Positions 12,901 to 21,594 of a stretch of 64,000 bases of DNA are shown piece after piece (within the stretch, counting starts at the first letter, position 1; each line of letters begins with the position of its first letter). The notes under the pieces are model-generated. The model was given only the letters and a program-made list of their open reading frames with translations. It was not told where the DNA came from and did no database searches. The translations under genes were made by a program, and so were the position numbers. The DNA lies in contig NC_034011.1 of assembly GCF_000346465.2 (NCBI RefSeq), positions 2,813,508 through 2,877,507 of the forward strand. Reading direction: 5' to 3'. Source of the stretch: Prunus persica (lineage: Eukaryota; Streptophyta; Magnoliopsida; Rosales; Rosaceae).

Positions 12901-14071
12901 ACCCAATCTACAAGCTTTTGGATCCTCACATGAGATATACACTAGAGATCAATGCATTGGCTCGCCAGATCTTAATCAACGCTGATGGTGTTATTGAGTC
13001 ATGCTTCACTCCCGGCCGCTATGCCATGGAAATTAGTTCTTCTGCATACAAAAACTGGCGCTTCGACCGTGAAAGCCTTCCCGCAGATCTCATACAAAGG
13101 TACGATACCAAGAGCTTAGCAAGATTCTTTAACACATGTTATGTTTTAACTCGATGGTACTTTGTCAGGTCATGGGGCAAGGAAGTCCTTCCCCCAATAA
13201 GCTTTATTATTATTATTATTATTTTTTTTTTCTCAAATTTTTTTTCCCATTTTGTGTGTTGTCTTTCTGTGTTCTCTGGCTAATCTTATTTGGTGCATGA
13301 TTTTTGTGATGCAGGGGCATGGCAGTGCCTGACCCAACACAACCCCATGGTGTGAGACTTGTGCTCGAAGATTACCCATATGGCAGTGATGGTTTGCTAA
13401 TCTGGGGTGCAATTGAGAACTGGGTTCGAACCTATGTGCACCATTACTACCCAGACTCGAGCCTGATACGAAACGACAGAGAGCTACAAAATTGGTACTC
13501 AGAGTCCATCAATGTAGGCCACGCGGATCTCCGCCACGAAAACTGGTGGCCCTCATTGTCCTCAGCAGATGACCTAGTCTCAATCCTCAGCACTCTAATT
13601 TGGCTAGCATCAGCACAACATGCTGCACTCAACTTTGGCCAGTACCCTTACGGAGGGTATGTGCCCAACAGGCCACCCCTAATGAGAAGGCTGATACCAG
13701 AAGAAAATGACCCTGAATATGCAAGTTTCATATCAGACCCACAAAAGTACTTCCTCTCTTCACTGCCTAGTGTCCTACAAGCCATCAAGTACATGGCTGT
13801 TGTGGATATATTGTCCACACATTCACCAGATGAAGAGTACCTTGGGGAGAGGCAGCAGCCCTCTACGTGGTCAGGGGATGCAGAAATTGTTGAGGCATTT
13901 TACAAGTTTTCTGCAGAGATGATGGAGATTGAGAAGGAGATCGAAAGGAGGAACAGTGATCCAGAGCTTAAGCACAGGTGTGGGGCTGGTGTTTTGCCTT
14001 ATGAGCTGCTTGCTCCAAGTTCTGAACCTGGGATCACTTGTAGGGGTGTGCCTAATAGTGTTTCTATTTGA
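10000..14071 (+). CDS. LOX2: Linoleate 13S-lipoxygenase, plastid type 2 (LOX2-like), 8 exons
   Basis: Adds dioxygen to carbon 13 of linolenic/linoleic acid, feeding the jasmonate and green-leaf-volatile branches in the plastid. Exons: 10000-10372, 10501-10781, 11199-11436, 11547-11876, 12055-12248, 12410-12711, 12836-13099, 13315-14071. All junctions are GT-AG and the join is in frame, giving 912 residues, normal for the type-2 family (about 900). The first 55 or so residues are Ser/Arg-rich and acid-poor, a transit-peptide profile. A PLAT/LH2 domain follows (about 60-215), then the lipoxygenase domain. Expected iron ligands are present: His567 and His572 (HQLVHHW), His763 and Asn767 ([10 protein letters not shown]) and the C-terminal Ile912. 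Cys629-Phe630 sits at the positional-specificity site, where a small residue plus Phe is typical of 13-LOX. The copy looks intact. Family call is firm; the closest orthologue (LOX2 or a sister paralogue) is inferred. Confidence 0.95.
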
Positions 14072-14850
14072 GTCCAAAATTGAGGGGTAATGAATTAGTT
14101 TATTATTTTGTAATTATAATTTATATCATAATGTAATTTGTCTTTTGGTATCTAGCGGATGATGAATATGTTAAATACTACAGCTAATCGTAATTAATGG
14201 ATGTTCTTCAAATTGGTCACATCTTCTGTCTATTCTCTGACTATCTCACTGACATTTTTTATATAAAAACATCTTACTTTTTGTATTCTAGAACAATATG
14301 GAAATCTCTACTTACCTTTATGGGCTAAATGTGATAAGAGCTAGCGTGAGCGTGGCCCTGCACGTTTGTTTTTGACTGGTCACTGTTATTGTTCCTTTTT
14401 TATTATTATTATTTTTTAATTTTAATACAAATATAGTCTAAACTATAAAGAGGAACTCTCGACCCTTTTTCTTCCTTCTACTCCTTTCCTGTCTTCTCTT
14501 CTCTGCAACCTCCTTTGATTCCAGGAATTTTCTCCTGGAACCAAACCCTTCGACTAATAAATCGGACGACTGTCTCCTCCGTCATGTTATAGAGATTTTC
14601 CTCTCTAATTTTATGCTAGGTTTTGTTTCTCCCCAGTTTGTGTTGGGTTTTATTTATCTTTAATCCTTCTGAATTGACTTTTAAAATCTTTTATATTGAA
14701 GAGGTAGATCTAAATGGATCTTTCATATTGGGTCTTGTGAGATCAAAAACGGAGCTACTTACAAGGCTAGGCTACAACATTGTAGCCAAGGTAGGATTTT
14801 TTTCGCCTTAAAGAATAGACCTATAGCTATGGTAGATTTAATATTTATTT
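14072..14850. other. 3' UTR and downstream flank of the lipoxygenase
   Basis: 14072-14310 contains the 3' UTR. The stretch 14181-14309 reappears at 20971-21078. The CT-rich DNA at 14450-14640 has no supported coding function; a 62-codon open frame at 14623-14811 has no recognisable content. Confidence 0.5.
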
Positions 14851-14859
14851 AATGTTATA

Positions 14860-15290
14860 AAATGAACTGGTATATGTGCGAATATTGAGCTGCACGTAAA
14901 GTAGATGAGACACAGTATTTAACGAGGTTCGGCTATGCCTACATCCCCAGAGAGCAGCAGCAGTAACTTTTCCACTATGTAAAATAATAGGGCTACAACT
15001 TTGTGTTTACAATATGTATGGCTCACTCAATTTTCTCTCTTGAAGAATTTCTCTCTTGCTCTCTTTCCTCTCAACTCACTCACCCTCATTCTTCCTTCTC
15101 TTCCTCTTCTATATGTGTAAACTTCTCTTGATAGAGGTATCTATTTATAGGCCTAAGACATTGGTTGTTCACCTCACAATATAATTGGTAGACAACATCA
15201 TTAATATTCTTCAATCAACAACATCATTAATATTCTTCAATCAACAACATCATTAATATTCTTCAATCAATTGGGTAGTGGTTTGGTTTG
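14860..15290. mobile_element. Probable solo LTR or TRIM-like fragment
   Basis: The block TTTAACGAGGTTCGGCTATG followed by CCTACATCCCC is a sequence style common in plant copia LTRs. The stretch then runs through a CT-rich zone to a short tandem repeat. A 20-bp direct repeat (TTAAAGAATAGACCTATAGC) flanks the area at 14808-14827 and 15402-15421. No internal domain is visible, and boundaries are uncertain. Confidence 0.4.
15193..15270. repeat. 26-bp tandem repeat, three exact copies
   Basis: Units at 15193-15218, 15219-15244 and 15245-15270 each begin CAACATCATTAATATTCTTC. All three are identical, so the array is young. It lies within the putative LTR-like stretch. Confidence 0.9.
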
Positions 15291-15660
15291 GTGGGTGTGT
15301 GGTTAGGTTTGGTGGGTGTTAGTTGGCTATGTGGGCTTCACCTATTCTTCTTTACTTATCCTTCTTTACAACATTTAAAGATTTTTTCTTTGGTCGGAAA
15401 TTTAAAGAATAGACCTATAGCCCATCAACACAACTTTCTCACTTTGAGCACACCTTTCTTGCTCGGCCCTCATTTTGGGAATATGGGTGTGAGTCCTTCT
15501 TTCTTTTTTATTCTTTTTTTTTTAAATGTCTCTCTTACCAGTTTCCCATTTAATTAAGGATCCTAGTGTGACATGATGAAAATATCCTGGCCTAGTTTGT
15601 CCTACGCAATGAGTATCCTAGTCAATCCTCAACAAAAGAAAAAACGATATTTGTGAAACG

Positions 15661-16848
15661 TAGGGGTGTATCCAATTTTAACTTTTAAAGATATTTTTTT
15701 AAGTAAGTGACTTTCTTAGAGTTGACAAATTCTTAATGACTTTTACATACTTTATAAAGTTAAGTGACAAACTTTCATATACTTTTGTCAGAGTTTTATA
15801 GACTTTTAAATACTTATTTTTTAATTTATTTTACGAATAGCATTTATCTTTTATGTTGAATGAACTAGTCGGCATACATGGAACAAAAAATTAGGAAAAA
15901 AAAAACAATTGGATACAAATCCTTATTAATCGTGTATATTTATAGGTAAAATGCATCCAAACCTTTTTTAATTTTTATTTATCAAATCTAATCACATAGA
16001 TAAGTAACATATTCTTATCAAAAGAAATAAATATTACTCAATCATCAATAATATTTCATAAACACTTACAAATCAACATAAATGGTCAGATTACAACTTA
16101 CAAGACTCTATATTCCCGCAATTCTCGTAGCCCAATACATGGGATGTAATCAAATTGAGAATATTATATGAAAAAAATTATCCACCTAACAAATTATGGG
16201 TCAAGAAACAATACCTAAATAATAAATTAATGGGTTTAAGGTGCAAAAAATTATATAATAAAATATTATATGCAAACCTAGCATATGAGACAATCAATAT
16301 AATAAAATATTTATATGCAAACATAGCTTTGTGATGAAATATTGATAAGCTTCAGGATGCAAGCGTGAAGAAAAGAATAGAATAAATATTCATCAACAGA
16401 GGGAAAGTACACGTGTGGATGAGAAGAGAAGAAAAATATTCAAGGTTTTTTACTAACCTGAAGGAAGCGGATGACAAGATGGGATACCAAAGTGGAGCCC
16501 TAACCATACAGAAAAAAGATATATTTGCTTGCTACTTGATATAACAAGGGAAGAAAGAATTGGAGACGTTTTGGTTCTATCTTCCTAGCTTCCCAATATT
16601 TTCATAAAGTCTGGTGTAAATTAGCAAGATTTTTGGTAGTAAGAATTAGCTTCAAAAGTATTGAAAAGTCATTTATTTCACAAAGTTTTTGAAAATCATT
16701 AACATTTTGGATACCTCAAAACTTTTACATACTCTTCAAAATTCACAATTGAATACAACTAAACTTTTAAAGACTATTTAAAAGTCACAATTGAATACCT
16801 TCAGACTTCTAAACTCATTAAAAGTTAGAATTGGATACAACGCCCTTA
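15661..16848. mobile_element. Non-autonomous DNA transposon with long inverted termini (Mutator-like)
   Basis: The left end (TAGGGGTGTATCCAATTTTA) and the inverse of the right end (TAAGGGCGTTGTATCCAATT) start an imperfect inverted repeat that continues for about 180-200 bp on each side, with repeated ACTTTTAAA and ACTTTTACATACT blocks. The 1.19 kb element is AT-rich inside and has no transposase frame. Long TIRs suggest a Mutator-like origin, but I could not find a clear 9-bp TSD, so the superfamily is tentative. Confidence 0.65.
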
Positions 16849-17464
16849 ACCTTAGCAGTCCCAAAAGGATATCTACAACGTTTTGTATTCCGTGCTACCA
16901 AAGTCTAATTCATTGTTCAAATGCACAATAAAGGTACAATTCTTAGCCATAATTTTTCAATTTAATCTTTTTCATTCAATTGACTCCATTGTATTTGTGT
17001 TTACAACTAATATATATATATATGTGAAAGTTAATTATTTTTATTCATTTACTCTTTATAAAGTACTTCAATAGGTATACTTTTAATTATTTTTGAACAT
17101 ATGATTTAATGTATACTTTTATTTGAACTAAAAAAATTTAGCTAGTTTTACCCATCGAAAAATTCTTGGCTTCGCCATTGTGTGGGATGCTGGAGGTGTT
17201 GTGAACTTCTTTGGCCAAGTGGATGTTGAACGGTAAGGCCCTTTCACTTTTGGTGCTTTTGTTCCGTGTTCATGCATAATCATTTGTTCTCATGGTTTCT
17301 TTGTAGAACTCGTGATGTAAAGAGTCTTCTTGATACGCTATTTGTCAACTCTGAGTGAGCTGAGCTTGAATTTATAATAGTTATTACTCACTGTCTTGCT
17401 GGATTTATCTTTCTTGTACATCTCTTGTATTTACCCTTTTATTAATGAAATTCAGCTTGTTCTA
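16849..17464. other. Intergenic; possible degenerate coding/retro-element remnant near 17170-17460
   Basis: Around 17174-17233 a short frame reads IVWDAGGVVNFFGQVDVER before a GT, and another after TTTGTAG reads TRDVKSLLDTLFVNSE and stops. This could be a two-exon gene relic or the tail of a LINE-like copy, since ATTAATGAAATTCAGC and an A-run follow. I do not recognise a family. Confidence 0.3.
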
Positions 17465-17726
17465 AAAAAATATGGGTTAATTACAGTTTGGTACCCTGTG
17501 GTTACACTCTTAAGACATGTTAGTCCATATCTTTTTTAATTTTAACAATCACATACCCCGGTCTTTTAAATTTGTTATAATGTGGTTCCACCGTTAGATT
17601 TTCGTCAAATTTCTCCGTTAGTTGCCTACGTGGCACTATAGGTCCCATATTTTTTTCTTTTTAAAATTTTAATATGAATAAAATATTAAAAAATCGAATA
17701 AAAAGAATAAAAATCTCTCTCTCCCT

Positions 17727-18620
17727 CTCGATGGCGTCAAGGAAATCTAGATCGGAGGGGAGGGAGATGAGGGGTTGGTGGTTGAACTCGGAGAGGAGCG
17801 AGGCGACCCAGGAGGTGAGGTCGGAGGGGTTGTAGAGAATGGCTTCGGAGGCGAGCTGGGAGAGGTCGTTAGAGGGATCAACTCGGTCATAGCACGATAT
17901 TGTCCGCTTTGGGCCCCCCTCTCTGGCCCTCACGGTTTTATTTCTGGGAGCTCACGACCAACTTCTCAGTGGGTCACCCATCCTGGGATTGCTCTGGCCC
18001 CCAACTCGCTTAACTTCAGAGTTCCTACGACTCCGAAGCCAGTGAGCTCCCAAAAGGCCTCGTGCTAAATGGATGCGGGTATGCACATATAAGGCACATC
18101 ACCCCCTCTCCGTTGGTTGATGTGGGATTCTACAATCCATCCCTCTCAAGGGCCCGACGTCCTCGTCGGCACACTCGCATCACACAACAGAGTGGCTCTG
18201 ATACCAAATTGTCACATCCCAGGATCAACTCCGCCGTAGCACGATATTGTCCGCTTTGGGCCCCCCTCTCTGGCCCTCACGGTTTTATTTCTGGGAGCTC
18301 ACGACCAACTTCCCAGTGGGTCACCCATCCTGGGATTGCTTTGGCCCCCAACTCGCTTAACTTCGGAGTTCCTACGACTTCGAAGCCAGTGAGCTCCCAA
18401 AAAGGCTCGTGCTAGATGGATGCGGGTGTGCACATATAAGACATATCACCCCCTCTTTGTTGGTTGATGTGGGATCTTACAAGAGGAGTTGACCATGACG
18501 GCCTTGACTCGAGGGGCTGAGTGACATGTCGTAGGTCGGAGGAGCAGACCTTGTAGCTGGCGTCGATCAAATAGCAGGTGATCACCAATTCCCATATTTG
18601 TTGTCTTCTCCATTTCCTCA
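17727..18620 (-). pseudogene. Captured N-terminal fragment of a DELLA (GAI/RGA-type GRAS) gene, broken
   Basis: Read on the minus strand, the frame shows a degenerate DELLA motif (GDHLLF, then DASYKVCSSDLRHVTQPLES), then after a frameshift AVMVNSSNDLSQLASEAILY and NPSDLTSWVASLLSEFNHQP. These match, in order, the DELLA box (DELLAxLGYKVRSSDM) and the TVHYNP box (TVHYNPSDLSxWVxSMLSELN) of gibberellin-response repressors. The GRAS domain is absent. The fragment is interrupted by a Cassandra insertion (17876-18481, TSD AGAGG); removing it rejoins the frame at VNSSNDLSQ. It cannot make a functional repressor. At most it could yield a short DELLA-domain peptide or antisense/small RNA. Confidence 0.75.
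17876..18481 (-). mobile_element. Cassandra TRIM retrotransposon with 5S-derived LTRs
   Basis: Two direct copies form LTRs at 18210-18481 (5' LTR on the minus strand, 272 bp) and 17876-18134 (3' LTR, about 259 bp). They enclose a 75-bp internal domain with the primer-binding site TGGTATCAGAGCCACT (18191-18206, minus), complementary to methionine tRNA, and a purine-rich tract before the 3' LTR. Each LTR carries a 5S rRNA-like stretch (AGTTAAGCG...GGATGGGTGACC). LTRs with 5S promoter sequence and no coding capacity define Cassandra. The target duplication AGAGG lies at 17871-17875 and 18482-18486. The outer end of the 3' LTR lacks about 13 bp present in the other LTR. Confidence 0.9.
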
Positions 18621-18679
18621 GTGTCACGCACAGTGAGTCGATTAAGAAATTCGCTTTATTTATGGTAAGAAGCACTGAG

Positions 18680-18810
18680 CAGCATCAATTAGCCCAGCCC
18701 CAATCTTCTTCGTCAAAACCCCGTCTTCCCCAGAACCCAAAGAAGAGAGCTCACACAGAGTGGTCTCTCAGTCTCATCCATGCCCTCAGGAGCTCCAATT
18801 TTCGCAGGTC
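18680..18810 (+). pseudogene. Unidentified exon-like fragment inside the Pack-MULE
   Basis: An open stretch on the plus strand reads EQHQLAQPQSSSSKPRLPQN and later KKRAHTEWSLSLIHALRSSN, then meets CGCAG/GTCATC, a possible donor site. Its composition is more gene-like than the surrounding AT-rich DNA, so it may be a second captured exon. I do not recognise the source gene. Confidence 0.3.
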
Positions 18811-19207
18811 ATCTCACTCAGTTTCTCTTCTTCTTTTTTCTGCGTTTTAGCTTATCTTTCTTTGGTTTTGCTTGTTTCCACTCATGAGTAGCCATGAAAT
18901 TTTGAGTACTCATCTAAGATCCATGCCATGGTCTGTTTAGACACCGAAAACCGAAAAAAAATAAAAATAAAAAAGGGAAAATTGATAAAAAAAAAAGTCA
19001 GTCTGAAATATATATTTGCAGGTGCCATGGTCCATAGATATTTGCAGGGTGCGCTGATCAAATTGAAGAGAGAAATTGGGTGGTGAGGACGGATTAGATA
19101 CAAGGTGGGTGTTTGTGGGTTTTGGGGTTCATTTCCATTTTTATTATTTTTAATTTTTTCTAATATTTTTAAATCTAGGGATGGAGGGTGGGGGAAGAAG
19201 AAATCGG

Positions 19208-19307
19208 NNNNNNNNNNNNNNNNNNNNNNNNNNNNNNNNNNNNNNNNNNNNNNNNNNNNNNNNNNNNNNNNNNNNNNNNNNNNNNNNNNNNNNNNNNNNN
19301 NNNNNNN
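19208..19307. other. Assembly gap (100 N)
   Basis: Exactly 100 N, the conventional placeholder for a gap of unknown size. It lies inside the Pack-MULE, just before a GA microsatellite, which probably caused the assembly break. Confidence 0.99.
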
Positions 19308-19367
19308 ATCCGGACACCGGCAGACCTCAACATTCTTCTTGGTGGTGTCATGGGGTAGAAAGCAGAG

Positions 19368-19371
<4 letters not shown>

Positions 19372-19429
<58 letters not shown>
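19372..19429. repeat. (GA)n microsatellite
   Basis: About 29 uninterrupted GA units. Open frames running across it (RERERE) are artefacts of the repeat. Confidence 0.97.
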
Positions 19430-19435
<6 letters not shown>

Positions 19436-19871
19436 CCGGCAATTGGGGTACTGGGTTCGTTGGGGGTTGGAAAGTGGTGGTCATGGGGAAGGGGGCGCTG
19501 GGTGGTTGCGATGCGGTGGAGGGTGGCTGTGGTATGTGTTTGAAGGTTGGGTGTTGGAGCTTGATCGGGAGAACAGGGAGAGAGAGAGAAATTTTTTTAT
19601 TTTTTATTTTTTTGGTTTTTTTGGTTTTAAATATTTATTCATATTTAAATCAATTTAAAATTAAAAAAAGTGAAACATGTGGAACCCATAGTGCCACGTA
19701 GGCAACTAACCGAGAGATTTAACAGAAACTATAACGGTGGAATCGAATTGTAACAAATTTACAAGCTCAGGGTATGCGATTGTAAAAATTGAAAAGTTAG
19801 GTACTAACATGCCTTAACGTTGTAAGTACATGGTACTAAACTGTAATTAACCCAAACAATATATAAGGAGA

Positions 19872-19972
19872 AAATGGATTTCTCATACGCACACTACCAA
19901 GGTTCCATAGGAGTCCGAACCTGAGACCACTGGTCTACAAGTCAAGGCCCTTCCACTAGGCTAGACTCATTG
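19872..19972 (-). mobile_element. tRNA-derived SINE remnant
   Basis: On the minus strand the sequence has a box A-like TAGCCTAGTGGAAG and, about 40 bp later, a box B-like GGTTCGGACTCC. This is the internal pol III promoter layout of tRNA-derived SINEs. It does not fold as a proper tRNA and has no anticodon arm that I can place. It abuts the right flank of the Pack-MULE. Ends are approximate. Confidence 0.5.
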
Positions 19973-20066
19973 GTTTATTGGTCCTTACTTTTGCTAGAGC
20001 AAATTAGAATATGAATATCTTTATAATTACATCGTTTTAAGGTGTTAGTTTATTATCAAAACACTA

Positions 20067-20486
20067 AGAGCATCTCCAATAGCAATAGCAAATTAAACTT
20101 TTCAAATTAAAGTTGTTGACCTATGTGGCAATTTGAAAATGTTTATTTGCTACTTGAATAATTTTTGCTCTAACAGACTCTTCAATTTAATTAATGCAAT
20201 ATCATAAAAAAATATGAAAAATATGAAAACATGTGAAAAATGTCCATGCATTTATTATCTGAAAAGAAAAAAAATGCATGTTTTTAACATTTTCAAGGTA
20301 GGTTTTATTTTTTCAAAGTTTTATTAAATGTTTTGAAGAGCCAAAGTCAACTTACAAATCCTGAAATGAGAGAAAAATGTTGCAGCTTTGTTAACTAAGT
20401 TTGACAAGGCTGTTGGAAAGATTTTTTATGATCGCACACTTATTTGAGCGTCCCAAAGTGGTTGAAGAGACTATTGGAGATGCTCT
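20067..20486. mobile_element. MITE with AGAGCATCTCCAATAG inverted termini
   Basis: The left end AGAGCATCTCCAATAG is matched exactly by CTATTGGAGATGCTCT on the right. The inner sequence is AT-rich and non-coding. I could not identify a convincing TSD, so the superfamily is left open. Confidence 0.7.
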
Positions 20487-20489
20487 GTG

Positions 20490-20820
20490 GCCATGTTTGG
20501 TATGGAGAATTGGGTTGGACTAGCTTGGACTAGTAAAATGACTAGATTTCATGTGCAATCAAGGGAGAATATAGATGTTGTCTTCTAACTTAAAGGATTA
20601 AGGTGAACTATTTATATGAGGTTGATGTCTAAAACTTATCCTCACTAATTCCCTTGAAAATGATTGAATTAGTAGGGATAAATTTTAGACATCAACCTTT
20701 TATAAATAGTTCATTCTAATCATCCAAGTTAAAAAACAACACCCATATTATTCCTTGTTGATTCCACATGAAATTTAAGCATTTTACTGGTCTAATGTAA
20801 TCCTCCATATGAAACATGGC
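20490..20820. mobile_element. Foldback MITE with about 160-bp arms
   Basis: The left arm (GCCATGTTTGGTATGGAG...) and the inverse of the right arm (GCCATGTTTCATATGGAG...) align over nearly the whole element, with shared blocks AACTATTTATA, GGTTGATGTCTAAAA and CTACTAATTC/CTCACTAATTC. RNA from it would form one long hairpin. It begins 3 bp after the previous MITE ends. Confidence 0.8.
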
Positions 20821-20970
20821 ATAAAGACACTGCGAATGCGTTAATCATGAGTTGGCTTAATGGTATAGTCTCCACTTTATCAGTACAGATCATGAATTAC
20901 CCAAAAAAAAAAACGTTATTTCAGATGCAAAATACGATACCAACACATGAGATTCAAACTTGGGCACCTA

Positions 20971-21078
20971 CAGCTAATCGTAATGAATCAATATCTTCTG
21001 TCTATTCTCTGACTTTGTCATTGACATTTTTTCTCAAAAAAATCTTACTTTTTTTATTCTAGAACAATATGGGAATCT
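20971..21078. repeat. Dispersed copy of the lipoxygenase 3' flank
   Basis: This stretch shares CAGCTAATCGTAAT, TCTTCTGTCTATTCTCTGAC, TGACATTTTTT and TATTCTAGAACAATATGG, in the same order, with 14181-14309 just downstream of the lipoxygenase stop codon. Confidence 0.75.
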
Positions 21079-21594
21079 CAAAAACATCTTACCCAAACTA
21101 TAAAAAATAAAGGAAAATACTTCATTCTTCTGTACAATAGAAACTTCTACATTTATGTCAATAATAATATGATAAATGTGTAGAATTTTTTTTCTTTTTG
21201 TAGTTTTGATAAATTATTTTTGCACATGTGTCAAAATGTAATTTGCAGGGACTCCTTTCAGAAAAGGAGGCAAGTAGTATACAAAAAAACTGATATTTCA
21301 TATGCAAAATGTGAAACCAACACATGAAACTCAACCCTAGACTCAAAATGAGCTCAAATTTCGGCACCTGTGTATGTATAGTAAGGTTTCTCTAATACCA
21401 GATTGATCATGGACAAAGACAAAGTAGAACAATAGACAGAAATATTAGGGTGAAAATAAACAGAAGAAAGAAGAGAGAGCTAGAAGGAGAAGTATGGAAT
21501 CAAAAGCAAAGAGTTTTTGTAACTTGTGTTAAATTCATCCTTTGGTCGTTCATCAACAGTCTTTTGCTTGGGTTCCAGTCTCCTCTGTTAACAG
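21079..21594. other. Intergenic DNA before the segmental duplication
   Basis: No supported gene. The open frames at 21158-21367 and 21450-21659 are low-complexity and lack recognisable domains. Confidence 0.5.

Larger units (their letters stand above)
17474..19853. mobile_element. Pack-MULE: Mutator-like element with long TIRs, 9-bp TSD and captured DELLA fragment
   Basis: Both ends start GGGTTAATTACAGTTT when read inwards and stay alignable for about 175 bp, including GTTAGTTGCCTACGTGGCAC near the inner part of each arm. The flanks are AAAAAATAT (17465-17473) and AAACAATAT (19854-19862), a 9-bp TSD with one mismatch, as expected for Mutator-like elements. No transposase is visible. The interior holds a degenerate DELLA-gene fragment on the minus strand, a Cassandra element inserted into it, another unidentified exon-like fragment near 18680-18806, a (GA)n tract and an assembly gap of 100 N, so the true length is unknown. 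Confidence 0.85.

Noticed and set aside
17882..18415. Two similar plus-strand open frames of 97-117 codons
   Set aside because: They are antisense readings of the two Cassandra LTRs.
17900..18420. 5S rRNA genes
   Set aside because: The 5S-like sequences are diverged and embedded in retrotransposon LTRs with a tRNA primer site between them.
19372..19658. Open frames with long RERERE runs
   Set aside because: Products of the GA microsatellite and the N gap, not genes.
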